Source: an uncultured Oscillibacter sp.
GTDB taxonomy: Bacteria; Bacillota; Clostridia; Oscillospirales; Oscillospiraceae
DNA length: 55,224 nt
Assembly: GCA_910583695.1 (NCBI GenBank)
Contig: CAJTZL010000012.1
Coordinates: 1 to 55,224 of the forward strand
Direction of reading: 5' to 3'
The number at the start of each line of letters is the position of its first letter. The stretch's first letter is position 1. The position numbers and the translations under genes were made by a program. This document shows positions 8,577-16,583 of this stretch, in pieces. The notes under the pieces were generated by a model. The model saw only the letters and a program-made list of their open reading frames with translations. It did no database searches and was not told the DNA's origin.

Positions 8577-9172
8577 TGGAACTGAAACTGGCTTCGCCGG
8601 AGCAGGTGGCGATGGTATACGGGAGAGACTTGAAGCCCTCCTTCCCTCCGTCGGAGCTGAAGCCCCTGGCGAATATCCGGGCCATGTGCCGGGAGGGCTG
8701 CTACCGGCCCTGGTGCCTCTTCGATGGGAAGGAGATTGCGGGGGAGTGCTTTTTGTGGCTGGGCCGTCCCGGCTGGGCGCTGCTGGATTACCTCTGCGTG
8801 GCGGAGGGCCGCCGGAACAGCGGCGCAGGGGCCTTGATGCTGGACCTTCTGCGCCGGGCGGAGCAGGACACGGTCATTTTGGTGGAGAGCGAGGCTCCGG
8901 TTCATGCCCCGGACCCCGCCATGGCGGAGCGCCGCCTGGGCTTTTACGCCCGGAACGGCTTGCGCACCGCCGGGTACGACACGGATGTTTTCGGGGCTCA
9001 CTACAAGACCCTGTACCTGTCGGCGGAGCCCCTGCCGGACCGGCGGCTGATGGAGGAGAACCGCTTCATCTATCAAAACCGCTTTCCAAAGGAAAAGTAC
9101 GACCGTTACGTCCGCATTCCCCGGGACCCGGCGGAGGGGCCCATTCGTCAGGTGCCCTGGAACGAGGACTGA
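8576..9172 (+). CDS. GNAT family N-acetyltransferase
   Basis: The 198-residue protein has a GNAT-like core with LLDYLCVAEGRRNSGAGALML at about residues 63-83, where RNSGAG matches the acetyl-CoA-binding R/Q-x-x-G-x-G/A loop. A FYARNGL segment in the C-terminal half is typical of the family. The acceptor is unknown. A GTG at 8573 directly precedes the ATG at 8576, and either could be used; the start overlaps the rimI stop. Its position between rimI and tsaD suggests co-transcription rather than a role in tRNA modification. Confidence 0.8.
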   Translation: MELKLASPEQVAMVYGRDLKPSFPPSELKPLANIRAMCREGCYRPWCLFDGKEIAGECFLWLGRPGWALLDYLCVAEGRRNSGAGALMLDLLRRAEQDTVILVESEAPVHAPDPAMAERRLGFYARNGLRTAGYDTDVFGAHYKTLYLSAEPLPDRRLMEENRFIYQNRFPKEKYDRYVRIPRDPAEGPIRQVPWNED

Positions 9173-9184
9173 GGAGGTGGATGT

Positions 9185-10207
9185 GTGAAAATTCTTGGCT
9201 TTGAGTCCTCCTGCGACGAGACCGCCGTGGCGGTGGTGGAGGATGGGCGGACCGTGCTGTCCGACGCCATCGCCTCCCAGGTGGAGGTCCATGCCCTGTA
9301 CGGCGGCGTGGTGCCGGAGATTGCCTCCCGGAAGCACGTGGAGGCCGTGGCCGCCCTGACGGAAAAGGCCCTGGCGGATGCGGGCTGTACCCGGGGCGAT
9401 ATCGGCGCGGTGGCGGTGACTTACGCGCCGGGGCTCATCGGCGCGGTGCTGGTGGGGCTGAGCTTCGCCAAGTCTGCGGCCCTGGGGCTGGGGGTTCCCT
9501 TGATTCCCGTCCACCATATCCGGGGCCATATCGCCGCCAACTATCTGGCGTTCCCCGAGCTGGAGCCCCCCTTTCTGGCGCTGGCCATTTCCGGGGGGAA
9601 CACGCTGCTCATCGACGTGGCGGGCTACACGGACATGCGCATTCTGGGGGGTACCCGGGACGACGCGGCGGGGGAGTGCTTCGATAAGGCGGCCCGGGTC
9701 CTGGGACTGCCCTACCCCGGCGGGAAGCCCATGGACGAGCTGGCCCGGCAGTCGGCGGGGGGCCTGTACAGGCTGCCCCACGCCCAGGTGGACGGGGCGC
9801 CCCTGGACATGAGCTTTTCCGGCCTGAAAACGGCGGTGGTGAACCTGGCCCACCATGCGGAGCAGGTGGGGGAGACGCTGGACCGGGCGGCCCTGGCCCG
9901 GGATTTCACCCAGGCTGTCAGCGATACCCTGGTTCCACGGGCCATGGAGGCGGCCCGGCTGGCGGGGAGGAAGACCCTTGTGGCCGCCGGAGGCGTGGCC
10001 GCCAACTCCATTATCCGGGCGGACTTGGAGCGGACCTGCCGGGAGGCGGGAATCAAGCTGTATCTGCCGCCTCTCCGCCTCTGCGGGGACAACGGGGCCA
10101 TGATTGCCGCCCAAGGCTATTACGAGTTCCTGGCGGGCGGCACGGCGGGGATGGAGCTGAACGCCTACGCTACCTGGGACATTTCCGAGGAGCTGAAAAA
10201 TGTGTGA
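9185..10207 (+). CDS. tsaD: tRNA N6-adenosine threonylcarbamoyltransferase TsaD
   Basis: The 340-residue Kae1/Qri7/TsaD-family ASKHA protein transfers the threonylcarbamoyl group to A37 of ANN-decoding tRNAs, working with TsaB and TsaE. It begins with ILGFESSCDETAVAVV, has the metal-binding HHIRGH at about residues 111-116, LALAISGGNT, and the second phosphate-type motif AAGGVAANS near residue 270. The GTG at 9185 follows AGGAGG by 7 nt; a nearby ATG at 9181 is out of frame. tsaB and tsaE, usually beside rimI-tsaD, are not in this window. A strong hairpin follows the stop. Confidence 0.97.
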   Translation: MKILGFESSCDETAVAVVEDGRTVLSDAIASQVEVHALYGGVVPEIASRKHVEAVAALTEKALADAGCTRGDIGAVAVTYAPGLIGAVLVGLSFAKSAALGLGVPLIPVHHIRGHIAANYLAFPELEPPFLALAISGGNTLLIDVAGYTDMRILGGTRDDAAGECFDKAARVLGLPYPGGKPMDELARQSAGGLYRLPHAQVDGAPLDMSFSGLKTAVVNLAHHAEQVGETLDRAALARDFTQAVSDTLVPRAMEAARLAGRKTLVAAGGVAANSIIRADLERTCREAGIKLYLPPLRLCGDNGAMIAAQGYYEFLAGGTAGMELNAYATWDISEELKNV

Positions 10208-10232
10208 AGGGGCCTTCCCTTCACGCATTTTT
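10196..10232. terminator. Bidirectional terminator between tsaD and the MGMT gene
   Basis: A 16-bp stem (10196-10211 with 10217-10232, one G-T pair) has A-runs on its 5' arm and T-runs on its 3' arm, so it can terminate both converging transcripts. It overlaps the last codons of tsaD. Confidence 0.85.
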
Positions 10233-10550
10233 CTATCCCTCGGGAGGGTCCCACCGGCACTGTTCCAGGTCCACCGTGCCGTCTGGCCGGAAGGCCACGC
10301 CCTCCGCCTCCAGCAGGGCCCGCTGGGTCCCGGGGGCGTGGAGGTCAAAGGCGGCCTTGGTACCCCCCAGGCGGTCCACTACCCGGTGGCAGGGGATGGA
10401 GGGGTCCTGACAGCCCGCCATGGCATAGCCCACCGTCCGGGCGCAGCGGGGCATCCCTGCCAGCCGGGCAATCTGACCATAGGTCGCCACCTTCCCGGCG
10501 GGAATCCGGCGGACGATCTCTCGGAAGGTGGCAAAGGCTTCGCCGCTCAC
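10233..10550 (-). CDS. MGMT-family (alkylated DNA--protein cysteine methyltransferase-like) protein
   Basis: The 105-residue protein is just the C-terminal DNA-binding/active-site domain of the Ada/Ogt family. It has a winged-helix segment (IPAGKVATYGQIARLAG) and the intact acceptor motif PCHRV with Cys54, so it is not a Trp-substituted alkyltransferase-like (ATL) protein in which the cysteine is lost. It may repair O6-alkylguanine directly or flag such lesions. The GTG start overlaps the stop of the nitrilase gene upstream (GTGA), so the two are translationally coupled. It is shorter than full Ogt/Ada because it lacks the N-terminal RNase H-like domain. Confidence 0.85.
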   Translation of the reverse strand: MSGEAFATFREIVRRIPAGKVATYGQIARLAGMPRCARTVGYAMAGCQDPSIPCHRVVDRLGGTKAAFDLHAPGTQRALLEAEGVAFRPDGTVDLEQCRWDPPEG

Positions 10551-11362
10551 CGCTCCCGCACCTCATAGAGGTCCTCCCGCCGGGCGGAGAGAATGGGAAG
10601 CTGGCGGCGGACGGCGTCCACCCGGCGGAGGCTCAGGTCGGCGTAGAGGGTGGCCTCCCCGGCTCCGGCCCGGCAGAGGACGGTTCCCCAGGGGTCCGCG
10701 GCAATGGAGTTCCCGTAGGCGGCGTACGAGGCGGTTTCGTCCCGGGCGGGGGAGACTCCGATGGTGAAGCACTGGTTGTCCACCGCCCGCTGGCGGAACA
10801 GCAGCTCCCAGTGGGCGGGGCCGGTGGTCATGTTGAAGGCGGCGGGAACGAAGATGCATTTGGCCCCCCGGAGGCACATGCACCGGGCCAGCTCCTCAAA
10901 CCGGAAGTCAAAGCAGATGCAAAGGCCCATGGTTCCAAACTCCGTCTCAAAGGTGGTGACGGCGCTTCCCGGAGAGAGGACGTCGGACTCCCGGAAGCGC
11001 TGGCCTCCCTCCACGTCGATGTCGAAGAGGTGGGCTTTCCGGTGCTTGGTGAGGAGCTCCCCCCTCCGCCCGTAGACATAGCTGGTGTTGTAGACCCGGT
11101 CCCCCTCCAGCTCCGGCAGGGACCCACCCACCACGTACAGCTCCAGCTCCGCCGCCAGGGAGGAGAGGGCGGACTGGGCCTCTCCTCCCGCCGCCTCACC
11201 GTAGTCCCGGAAGCAGGTGTTGTCATAGGGACAGCAGAACATCTCCGGCAGAACGGCGATATCCGCCTCCCGGGCCTTGGCTTCCCGGAGGCGGCGGCAG
11301 GCGGTTTCGATGTTTTCCGATTTGTCCGCCGTGACGGGCATTTGAATCAGCGCGGCGCGCAT
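10547..11362 (-). CDS. Nitrilase-superfamily carbon-nitrogen hydrolase
   Basis: The 271-residue protein has the Glu-Lys-Cys catalytic triad of the nitrilase superfamily: E40 in LPEMF, K109 in HRKAHLFD and C150 in GLCICFDFRF. The pattern resembles the Nit2/omega-amidase branch, which hydrolyses alpha-ketoglutaramate-type amides; the exact substrate is an inference. Length is normal for the family. The start ATG at 11362 has a moderate AAGGAG-like site upstream. It is transcribed leftward from the divergent promoter region at 11384-11426, with the small MGMT gene as the second cistron. Confidence 0.88.
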   Translation of the reverse strand: MRAALIQMPVTADKSENIETACRRLREAKAREADIAVLPEMFCCPYDNTCFRDYGEAAGGEAQSALSSLAAELELYVVGGSLPELEGDRVYNTSYVYGRRGELLTKHRKAHLFDIDVEGGQRFRESDVLSPGSAVTTFETEFGTMGLCICFDFRFEELARCMCLRGAKCIFVPAAFNMTTGPAHWELLFRQRAVDNQCFTIGVSPARDETASYAAYGNSIAADPWGTVLCRAGAGEATLYADLSLRRVDAVRRQLPILSARREDLYEVRER

Positions 11363-11383
11363 GGGCAGCCCTCCTTTTTAGAT

Positions 11384-11426
11384 TGATACAATATGGATTG
11401 TATCACAGGCCGAACCGTGATACAAT
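11384..11426. promoter_or_regulatory. Divergent promoter region with three TGATACAAT elements
   Basis: The 9-mer TGATACAAT occurs at 11384-11392 (plus), 11397-11405 (minus, forming a perfect 9-bp palindrome with a 4-bp centre) and 11418-11426 (plus). Each copy reads as an extended -10 element (TG-A-TACAAT). The minus copy is correctly spaced for the nitrilase gene and the last plus copy for yjbQ. The palindrome could also bind a regulator. Confidence 0.65.
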
Positions 11427-11453
11427 ACGGAAAACGGACAAGGAGGCCGACGG

Positions 11454-11906
11454 ATGGCAGTTTATACGGAGAAGAAAACTTATCAGACCAAGGCGCACAT
11501 GGGCATGATCGACGTGACGGAGGATTTTCAGCACGCGGTGACGGCGGCGTGCCGGGAGCACGGCATCTCCGCCGGGACGGTGACGGGCTTCACCACCGGC
11601 GGCGTGGCGGGGCTGACCACCCTGGAGTTTGAGCCGGGGATGGTGAACCACGATTTGAAGGCGGCGCTGGACGTGTTCTCCCCCTACCTGGACGAGAAAG
11701 GGCATGTGGTGCCCTACCGGCACCACGAGACCTGGCACGACGACAATGGGTCCTCTCACATCAAGGCGGCGCTGCTGTCCCCCTTCATCACCGTGCCCTT
11801 TGTGGACGGGAAGATCACCGTGGGGCCCTGGCAGAACCTGACCCTGGTGGAGTGCGACACAAGGAACCGGGTCCGGGACATTGTGTTCCAGGTGATGGGG
11901 GAGTGA
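11454..11906 (+). CDS. yjbQ: YjbQ family protein (UPF0047)
   Basis: The 150-residue protein belongs to the YjbQ/UPF0047 family, some members of which have weak thiamine-phosphate synthase activity; the physiological role is unresolved. Signatures seen are GFTTGGVAGLTTLE in the first half, YRHHETWHDDNGSSHIKA with the conserved histidines, and the C-terminal PWQNLTLVECD. The ATG at 11454 follows AAGGAGG. It is slightly longer than the usual 130-140 residues. It shares the divergent promoter region with the nitrilase and is followed 4 nt later by a small membrane protein gene. Confidence 0.92.
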   Translation: MAVYTEKKTYQTKAHMGMIDVTEDFQHAVTAACREHGISAGTVTGFTTGGVAGLTTLEFEPGMVNHDLKAALDVFSPYLDEKGHVVPYRHHETWHDDNGSSHIKAALLSPFITVPFVDGKITVGPWQNLTLVECDTRNRVRDIVFQVMGE

Positions 11907-11910
11907 GAGC

Positions 11911-12117
11911 ATGGGGCTGGTCCTGGGCCTGGGGCTGATGGCCGCCCTGGGCGGCGGCGCGCTGGCGTATGTCTGCTTTGAGGAGGCCCGGCGGCTGCTG
12001 CGCCGGGGCCGGAGGCTTCCGGGGGCGTGCTTTGGGGCAGGGGCGGCGGCGTGCGCCCTTCTGGCCCTGGGCGGGGCCTGGATGGCCTGGGAAATCATCG
12101 ACGGATTTATTCTCTAA
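11911..12117 (+). CDS. Small two-TM hypothetical membrane protein
   Basis: The 68-residue product has two hydrophobic segments (about residues 3-22 and 40-62) separated by an arginine-rich loop (EEARRLLRRGRR), which would face the cytoplasm. It begins 4 nt after the yjbQ stop, with a purine-rich GGGGGAG sequence in the end of yjbQ that could serve as ribosome-binding site. It ends just before a strong terminator, so the two genes form a short operon. No family recognised. Confidence 0.6.
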   Translation: MGLVLGLGLMAALGGGALAYVCFEEARRLLRRGRRLPGACFGAGAAACALLALGGAWMAWEIIDGFIL

Positions 12118-12122
12118 TACGA

Positions 12123-12158
12123 GACGGCGGCGGTTCATTGAACCGCCGCCGTCTTTTT
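12123..12158 (+). terminator. Terminator after yjbQ operon
   Basis: A 14-bp GC-rich perfect stem (12123-12136 with 12140-12153) with a 3-nt loop is followed by TTTTT on the plus strand. The T-run overlaps the stop codon of the converging M56 gene. Confidence 0.9.
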
Positions 12159-15100
12159 ACCAGCCGGTGCCCAGGTTGTCGCAGCGCCAGCCCTCCTTTG
12201 TGAGGTACATGAAGCCGCGGCGGCTGTATACCTGGGTCCCGGCGGGGGCGTTGTCTCCCTCATAGGGTCCGGTGTTGCCCGCCATCAGCGCATGCATTGC
12301 CCCGTCGTTCTCCGGGACAAACACGGTGGAGTAGGCGAAGGCGAAGCGCTCATGACCCTTGGTATTCTCCGGGTAGAAGCTGTCCAGCTCCTCCTCGGTC
12401 AGCTTGTCCAGCCAGTCCGGGAACCAGATGTCCTGGTTCCGTATGTAGGTGCAGGCGTAATTGCTGCCGGGGGTGGCCTTCAGCATGGCCCCCTCATGGG
12501 CGTCCGCCCAGACCTGGACGATTTCCTCCCGGCTCTGTCCCCGGTCCGGAACAGCGGCGTCTCCCTGGAGTCTGGTAATTTCCGCCTCGTCGTACCAGCG
12601 GCGCATGAAACCGAAGACGTCCATATAGAAGACATCTTCCGGGTCTCCGTTGGGCTCCGCCCGGAGCCAGATAGATTCCCGGTAGGTGCTGAGCAGCACC
12701 AGACTGCTTCCCGGCCAGAAGCGGAGGCTCAGGTCTCCGCCGGGGCTCATGAGCAGCAGGGATTCGGCGGGCATGTCGCCGGGGTCTTCGGCATAGCTCC
12801 AATCATAATCGGAGGTGAAGCCGTAGGCAAAGCTGGGACCGTTCCCCGCCTGGGGGTCTGCGTCGTAGCGTCCGCCGCCCTGAGAGGTCAGCAGGTTCAT
12901 GTTGACAGTGTCCGCCTCCATGAGGCGGTCCATCTCCATCTGGGCAAGGGTGGCGGCGGAGGCGGCGGAGGTTTCCGCCTGGAGCGTGGCGGTGCCCAGG
13001 GGAATGTGAGAGAGCCGGTAGAGAAGCTGCTCCACCGAGGGCCACGGAATCTGCCGCATAGAGAATTGATAGGTGGCCTCGCAGCCGAAGCGGTCCGGGG
13101 AAACGTCCCGGAAAACCAGGTAGAAGCCTTCCGGGTAACAGGGGTCCACCCAGTGATCTGAGCTGTCCAGGGCCTGAGAGTATTGAGGTTCCGGAGTGTG
13201 GAACTCATAGCGGACGAGACAGACCGGGAAAGTCTCTCCCCCCAGTTCCAGATTCCGAGGTCCGTTGAAATCGGTGATACGCCAGTCGTCATAGGGTTCT
13301 CCGGCGGCCTCAAACTCTCTTTGCACCTCCTCCAGGGCGGCTTCAATGATGGCAGCCGGAAGGTCCGGCCAATTGAGAATGTGGCTGCTAAAATTCCGCT
13401 GGTCATTGTAGACCAGGAGATTTTCCCCGTCGAAGTATAACGTCCGGTATTTCGCAGACTGGAACGCGGCATAGGAGGGCGATTCGGGATAGACGGAGGC
13501 CCGGAAGGGCATGGAGCGGGTAACAGGGTCCCAGCCGGAGAAGAAGAACTTGACATCGGTGGATGAAACGGTCCACAGCAGGGGCCGCAGGTCCGCCCGG
13601 TAGTGCTTCCCGTCCCGGCGGAAAAAGAAGCAGTCATCATGGGCGCTGTTGGAGGCCAGCTCGTCCGCACCGTCGCCGTCCAGGTCAACGCGCTGTGGAT
13701 AGCCCTCCACCCGAGCCAGGAGGACGGGCCAGCCCTCCTCGTTCAGGTAGTAATATTCGTTGGTGAGGGTCCGGGCGCTGTCGTTGGCATGGTAGGTGAT
13801 GCGGAAGCCGTCGTGGCCCAGGAGATTCCGGAACAGGGAGGCGCTGTATTTCCCGCCCGCCCCAGGGCGGAAGGACCAGAAGGGCCGGGGCCAGGAGCTC
13901 ATGGCCTTATGCTGGACCCCGGCGAAGACCTCGCCGCCCATGGAGGCGTCCCCGCCCTCGAAGAACATCAGGCCGTAGTCTCCCAGGACGCGGTCCGGGT
14001 CCTCCAGACCGCCCAGCATATTCCGGTAGCCGTAGGGGAAGGGAAGCTCCGGCGCCGCCTGGGGCTCGTAGGGCTCCAGGCCGTCCAGGGGGATGGTGAC
14101 GGCGGCGTTCCAGTCGGGCCGGTCCGCCTGCTTCAGGCTCTCGCAGGAGAGAACGGCCTCCCGGACGCGCTCGATCACCTGATTCATCAGGGACATGCCC
14201 TCGGTCCGGCCCCGCTTTATCTCCGGGGCCCAGTCGGGGCGGCTGATGCCGTATTGATATTGGCCGTCGCTGCCCAGAATCTCCATGTTTCGAGGCAGAT
14301 AGTCCGGCTCCAAATCCACCCGGTAGAGGGAGCAGAGCCAGCCCATGGGGGTGGACAGGCTGGAGGACAAGGAATAGGACATTCCCCAATGGACCCGGAG
14401 CAGCTCGCCGTCCTCCAGGTCGAAGTACTCCGGCGGGTTCTCCGGGGTGTAGACGACCAGCTTGGACATAATGTCGCTGTCCGAACCGCCGTAATTTTCC
14501 AGCTCCTCCGCCAGGGCGGACACGGCCTGGTCCACGTCGCGGAAGTGGTCCGGCTTTTTCGCCCCGGTGAAGGTGACGGCGCACACCAGCGCCGCCAGGG
14601 CCGCGGCGGCGAAGAGGGCTCGGCTCAGATAGACCGGGTTCTCCGCCACGCGGGTAATCCGGTCCTTGAGCTGGCGCGTTCCCGCCGTCATGGTGGTGGC
14701 GGAGAGCAGGGGATTCGCCGGGGCTTTCCGCACGGGGATGAGGGAGAGGAGCGTCCGGCCATAGGGCACCCGCTCCGCCTCCCCCAGGCGGCGGAGGGCC
14801 CCCTCGTCACAGGCCAGCTCGCAATCCGTCCGGGAGGCCAGGGCCGCCCACCAAACCAGGGGGTCGAACCAATAGACCGTCAGGCAGATCCCCCGGAGCA
14901 GGGACCAGAGGGGATCCAGATGCCGGGCGTGAGTCTCCTCGTGGGCCAGGACGTGGCGGAGGCTGTGGGGGCTCTGAAGAGCGGCGGGGGTCAGGTAAAC
15001 GGCGGGACGGAACAGCCCGAAGAGGCAGGGGGAGGGGAGGCCCGCCTCCACCAGATAGACCCGGCGGGAGGAGCCCTCTATGGGATAGGGAATCCGCGCC

Positions 15101-15585
15101 TTGCGGAGCTTCCGCCAGAACAGCAGGTTGGAGAGGACCAGCCAGCAGGCCATGGCCGCCATTCCGCCGTACCAGACGGGGGGCAGGAGGTCTGAAAGAA
15201 GAATCTGCCGCCGGTAGGTCCCGACGCTCTCCGTCGGGTTTCCCATGGTGTTCCGGTAGGCAAAGGCGTAGGTGTTGTCCGGCGTGGCGGGACCGATTGC
15301 CGCCTGGGGAAGGTTGGGCATGCCGTAGACAGGGCCGCCGTCTCGCCTCCAGGCTGTGATGGATTCCGGCGCAATGTAAAGGGACTCCACCTGGTCCGTC
15401 ACGGGCTTTGCCGCCGTCAGCAGGCTGAAATCTGCCGCCGGGAGGCTGACGGGCACCAGCAGCCGCAGAAGCACCAGCCCCCAGAGGGCGTATTGGGCCC
15501 GACGGGAAAGGGCCTTCCGAAACAGCCGCCGGAGGGCCAGCAGTGCCAGAATCAGGGCGGAGGAGGTCAGCAGAATTTCCTTCAT
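12157..15585 (-). CDS. BlaR1-like M56 family metallopeptidase sensor with large extracellular region
   Basis: The 1142-residue protein starts with membrane helices (about residues 3-50 and 130-158) and an M56 peptidase domain with HEETH at 215-219 and the downstream ACDE segment at 258-261, giving the zinc ligands of BlaR1/MecR1-type proteases. A further helix lies near residue 320-340. Beyond it come about 800 residues of predicted extracellular sequence, rich in aromatics and acidic residues, with no penicillin-binding sensor motif that I can see, so the inducer is probably not a beta-lactam in the BlaR1 manner. It overlaps the BlaI gene stop by 4 nt, the usual repressor-sensor pairing. The protease is expected to inactivate that repressor on signal. 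Confidence 0.85.
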   Translation of the reverse strand: MKEILLTSSALILALLALRRLFRKALSRRAQYALWGLVLLRLLVPVSLPAADFSLLTAAKPVTDQVESLYIAPESITAWRRDGGPVYGMPNLPQAAIGPATPDNTYAFAYRNTMGNPTESVGTYRRQILLSDLLPPVWYGGMAAMACWLVLSNLLFWRKLRKARIPYPIEGSSRRVYLVEAGLPSPCLFGLFRPAVYLTPAALQSPHSLRHVLAHEETHARHLDPLWSLLRGICLTVYWFDPLVWWAALASRTDCELACDEGALRRLGEAERVPYGRTLLSLIPVRKAPANPLLSATTMTAGTRQLKDRITRVAENPVYLSRALFAAAALAALVCAVTFTGAKKPDHFRDVDQAVSALAEELENYGGSDSDIMSKLVVYTPENPPEYFDLEDGELLRVHWGMSYSLSSSLSTPMGWLCSLYRVDLEPDYLPRNMEILGSDGQYQYGISRPDWAPEIKRGRTEGMSLMNQVIERVREAVLSCESLKQADRPDWNAAVTIPLDGLEPYEPQAAPELPFPYGYRNMLGGLEDPDRVLGDYGLMFFEGGDASMGGEVFAGVQHKAMSSWPRPFWSFRPGAGGKYSASLFRNLLGHDGFRITYHANDSARTLTNEYYYLNEEGWPVLLARVEGYPQRVDLDGDGADELASNSAHDDCFFFRRDGKHYRADLRPLLWTVSSTDVKFFFSGWDPVTRSMPFRASVYPESPSYAAFQSAKYRTLYFDGENLLVYNDQRNFSSHILNWPDLPAAIIEAALEEVQREFEAAGEPYDDWRITDFNGPRNLELGGETFPVCLVRYEFHTPEPQYSQALDSSDHWVDPCYPEGFYLVFRDVSPDRFGCEATYQFSMRQIPWPSVEQLLYRLSHIPLGTATLQAETSAASAATLAQMEMDRLMEADTVNMNLLTSQGGGRYDADPQAGNGPSFAYGFTSDYDWSYAEDPGDMPAESLLLMSPGGDLSLRFWPGSSLVLLSTYRESIWLRAEPNGDPEDVFYMDVFGFMRRWYDEAEITRLQGDAAVPDRGQSREEIVQVWADAHEGAMLKATPGSNYACTYIRNQDIWFPDWLDKLTEEELDSFYPENTKGHERFAFAYSTVFVPENDGAMHALMAGNTGPYEGDNAPAGTQVYSRRGFMYLTKEGWRCDNLGTGW

Positions 15586-15959
15586 CGCTCCTCACCTCCC
15601 GCCTTGTCCAGGATGGCGGACAGCTCCGCGATGTCCGATTCGGACAGCTGGCGGCTCTCCACCATGGCGCTCATCATCAGTCCCAGGCTGCCGCCGTAGA
15701 CCTTGGAGAGAAAGCTCTCCGTCTCGTCCCGGGCGGCGTCCTCCTGCCGGAGGGCGGGGAAGTACCGCTTGGCTCTGCCGCCCTCCTCATGGCGGACGGC
15801 CCCCTTGGCCTCCAGCCGGGAGAGCATGGTGATGACGGTGTTCTTGCTCCAGCCGGTCTCCTCCCGGAGAGCCGCCGTCAGCTCCGTGATGGTACTGGGG
15901 GCGCGGTCCCACAGGCGGCGCATCAGCTTCCACTCACTGTTGGACAGGTCGGTTTTCAT
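15582..15959 (-). CDS. BlaI/MecI/CopY family transcriptional repressor
   Basis: The 125-residue protein has the family's winged-helix domain: LSNSEWKLMRRLWD at the start, a recognition region around WSKNTVITMLSRLEAKGAV, then a RYFPAL beta wing and a C-terminal dimerisation helix (ETESFLSKVYGGS). Such repressors bind palindromes overlapping their own promoter and are cleaved after activation of the linked M56 sensor, encoded next with a 4-nt overlap. The ATG at 15959 follows AAGGAGGTG by a good spacing. The operator candidate at 15990-16019 fits autoregulation. Confidence 0.95.
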   Translation of the reverse strand: MKTDLSNSEWKLMRRLWDRAPSTITELTAALREETGWSKNTVITMLSRLEAKGAVRHEEGGRAKRYFPALRQEDAARDETESFLSKVYGGSLGLMMSAMVESRQLSESDIAELSAILDKAGGEER

Positions 15960-15989
15960 ACAAACACCTCCTTGATCAGGTATACGGAT

Positions 15990-16028
15990 GTCTACCTGAA
16001 GAGTAACAGAAAGGTAGACGGTTGTCAA
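15990..16028 (-). promoter_or_regulatory. blaI-type promoter with overlapping palindromic operator
   Basis: On the minus strand TTGACA (16028-16023), a 17-bp spacer and an extended -10 TGTTACTCT (ending at 16000) are seen. An inverted repeat GTCTACCT (15990-15997) / AGGTAGAC (16012-16019) brackets the -10 box, as expected for autorepression. Confidence 0.75.
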
Positions 16029-16205
16029 CCACGAATTGGTTACAAAGTGGAAACACCCGCCGCTGCAGAACGGCGGGCGCATCTGTTTGAGGCACCGGAG
16101 GGGTGATTTCCGCTTTTTTCCAAAAATGCAAGGCCGTTCCTGTTGATTTCGACAGAAAGCCATGGCGGGACGTGTTATCATCAAATTTGAAAAGCCTGTC
16201 CCATG

Positions 16206-16234
16206 AAAGGGCACAGGCAAAAAACGGCGAATCC
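16206..16234 (+). promoter_or_regulatory. Candidate sigma-H promoter of the spoIIA operon
   Basis: AAAGGGCAC (16206-16214), 11 bp, then GGCGAATCC (16226-16234) matches the sigma-H pattern RnAGGAwww-N11-12-RnnGAATww in its GG and GAAT cores, with mismatches in the -35. It lies 30 nt before the spoIIAA ATG. Sigma-H drives spoIIA in Bacillus and Clostridium. The rest of the 15960-16264 gap holds the blaI promoter/operator and a weak GC hairpin near 16055-16076. Confidence 0.4.
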
Positions 16235-16264
16235 GGTATATTTTTGACAAAAGAGGGGAACGAT

Positions 16265-16570
16265 ATGGAGATCCAGGTAAAGAGTGCGGACCGGAACCTG
16301 CTGCTGGAGCTCAGCGGGGAATTGGACCATCACGGGGCCCGGGCCGCGCTCCGGGAGCTGGAGGAGGCCCTGGACGCGGCGCTGCCCCGGAAACTGGTGC
16401 TGGACCTGTCGGGCGTGACCTTCATGGACAGCTCCGGCATTGCGGTGATTCTTCGGGCCCGGCAGAAGATGCAGCTGCTGGACGGGGGCCTGCTGGTGCG
16501 GGGCGTGCCGCCCCAGGCCCGGCGGGTCCTGGACGCCGCCGGAATCAACCGTCTTGTGACGATCAAATGA
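16265..16570 (+). CDS. spoIIAA: Anti-sigma F factor antagonist SpoIIAA
   Basis: The 101-residue STAS-domain protein frees sigma F in the forespore by binding SpoIIAB. It contains the phosphorylation-site motif FMDSSGI at about residues 53-59, where one of the adjacent serines (probably S57) is phosphorylated by SpoIIAB and dephosphorylated by SpoIIE. The ATG at 16265 is preceded by GAGGGG. It is the first gene of spoIIAA-spoIIAB-sigF, with a 13-nt gap to spoIIAB. The upstream in-frame extension from 16103 has no family similarity and is not included. Confidence 0.96.
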   Translation: MEIQVKSADRNLLLELSGELDHHGARAALRELEEALDAALPRKLVLDLSGVTFMDSSGIAVILRARQKMQLLDGGLLVRGVPPQARRVLDAAGINRLVTIK

Positions 16571-16583
16571 GGAGGTTTACATA

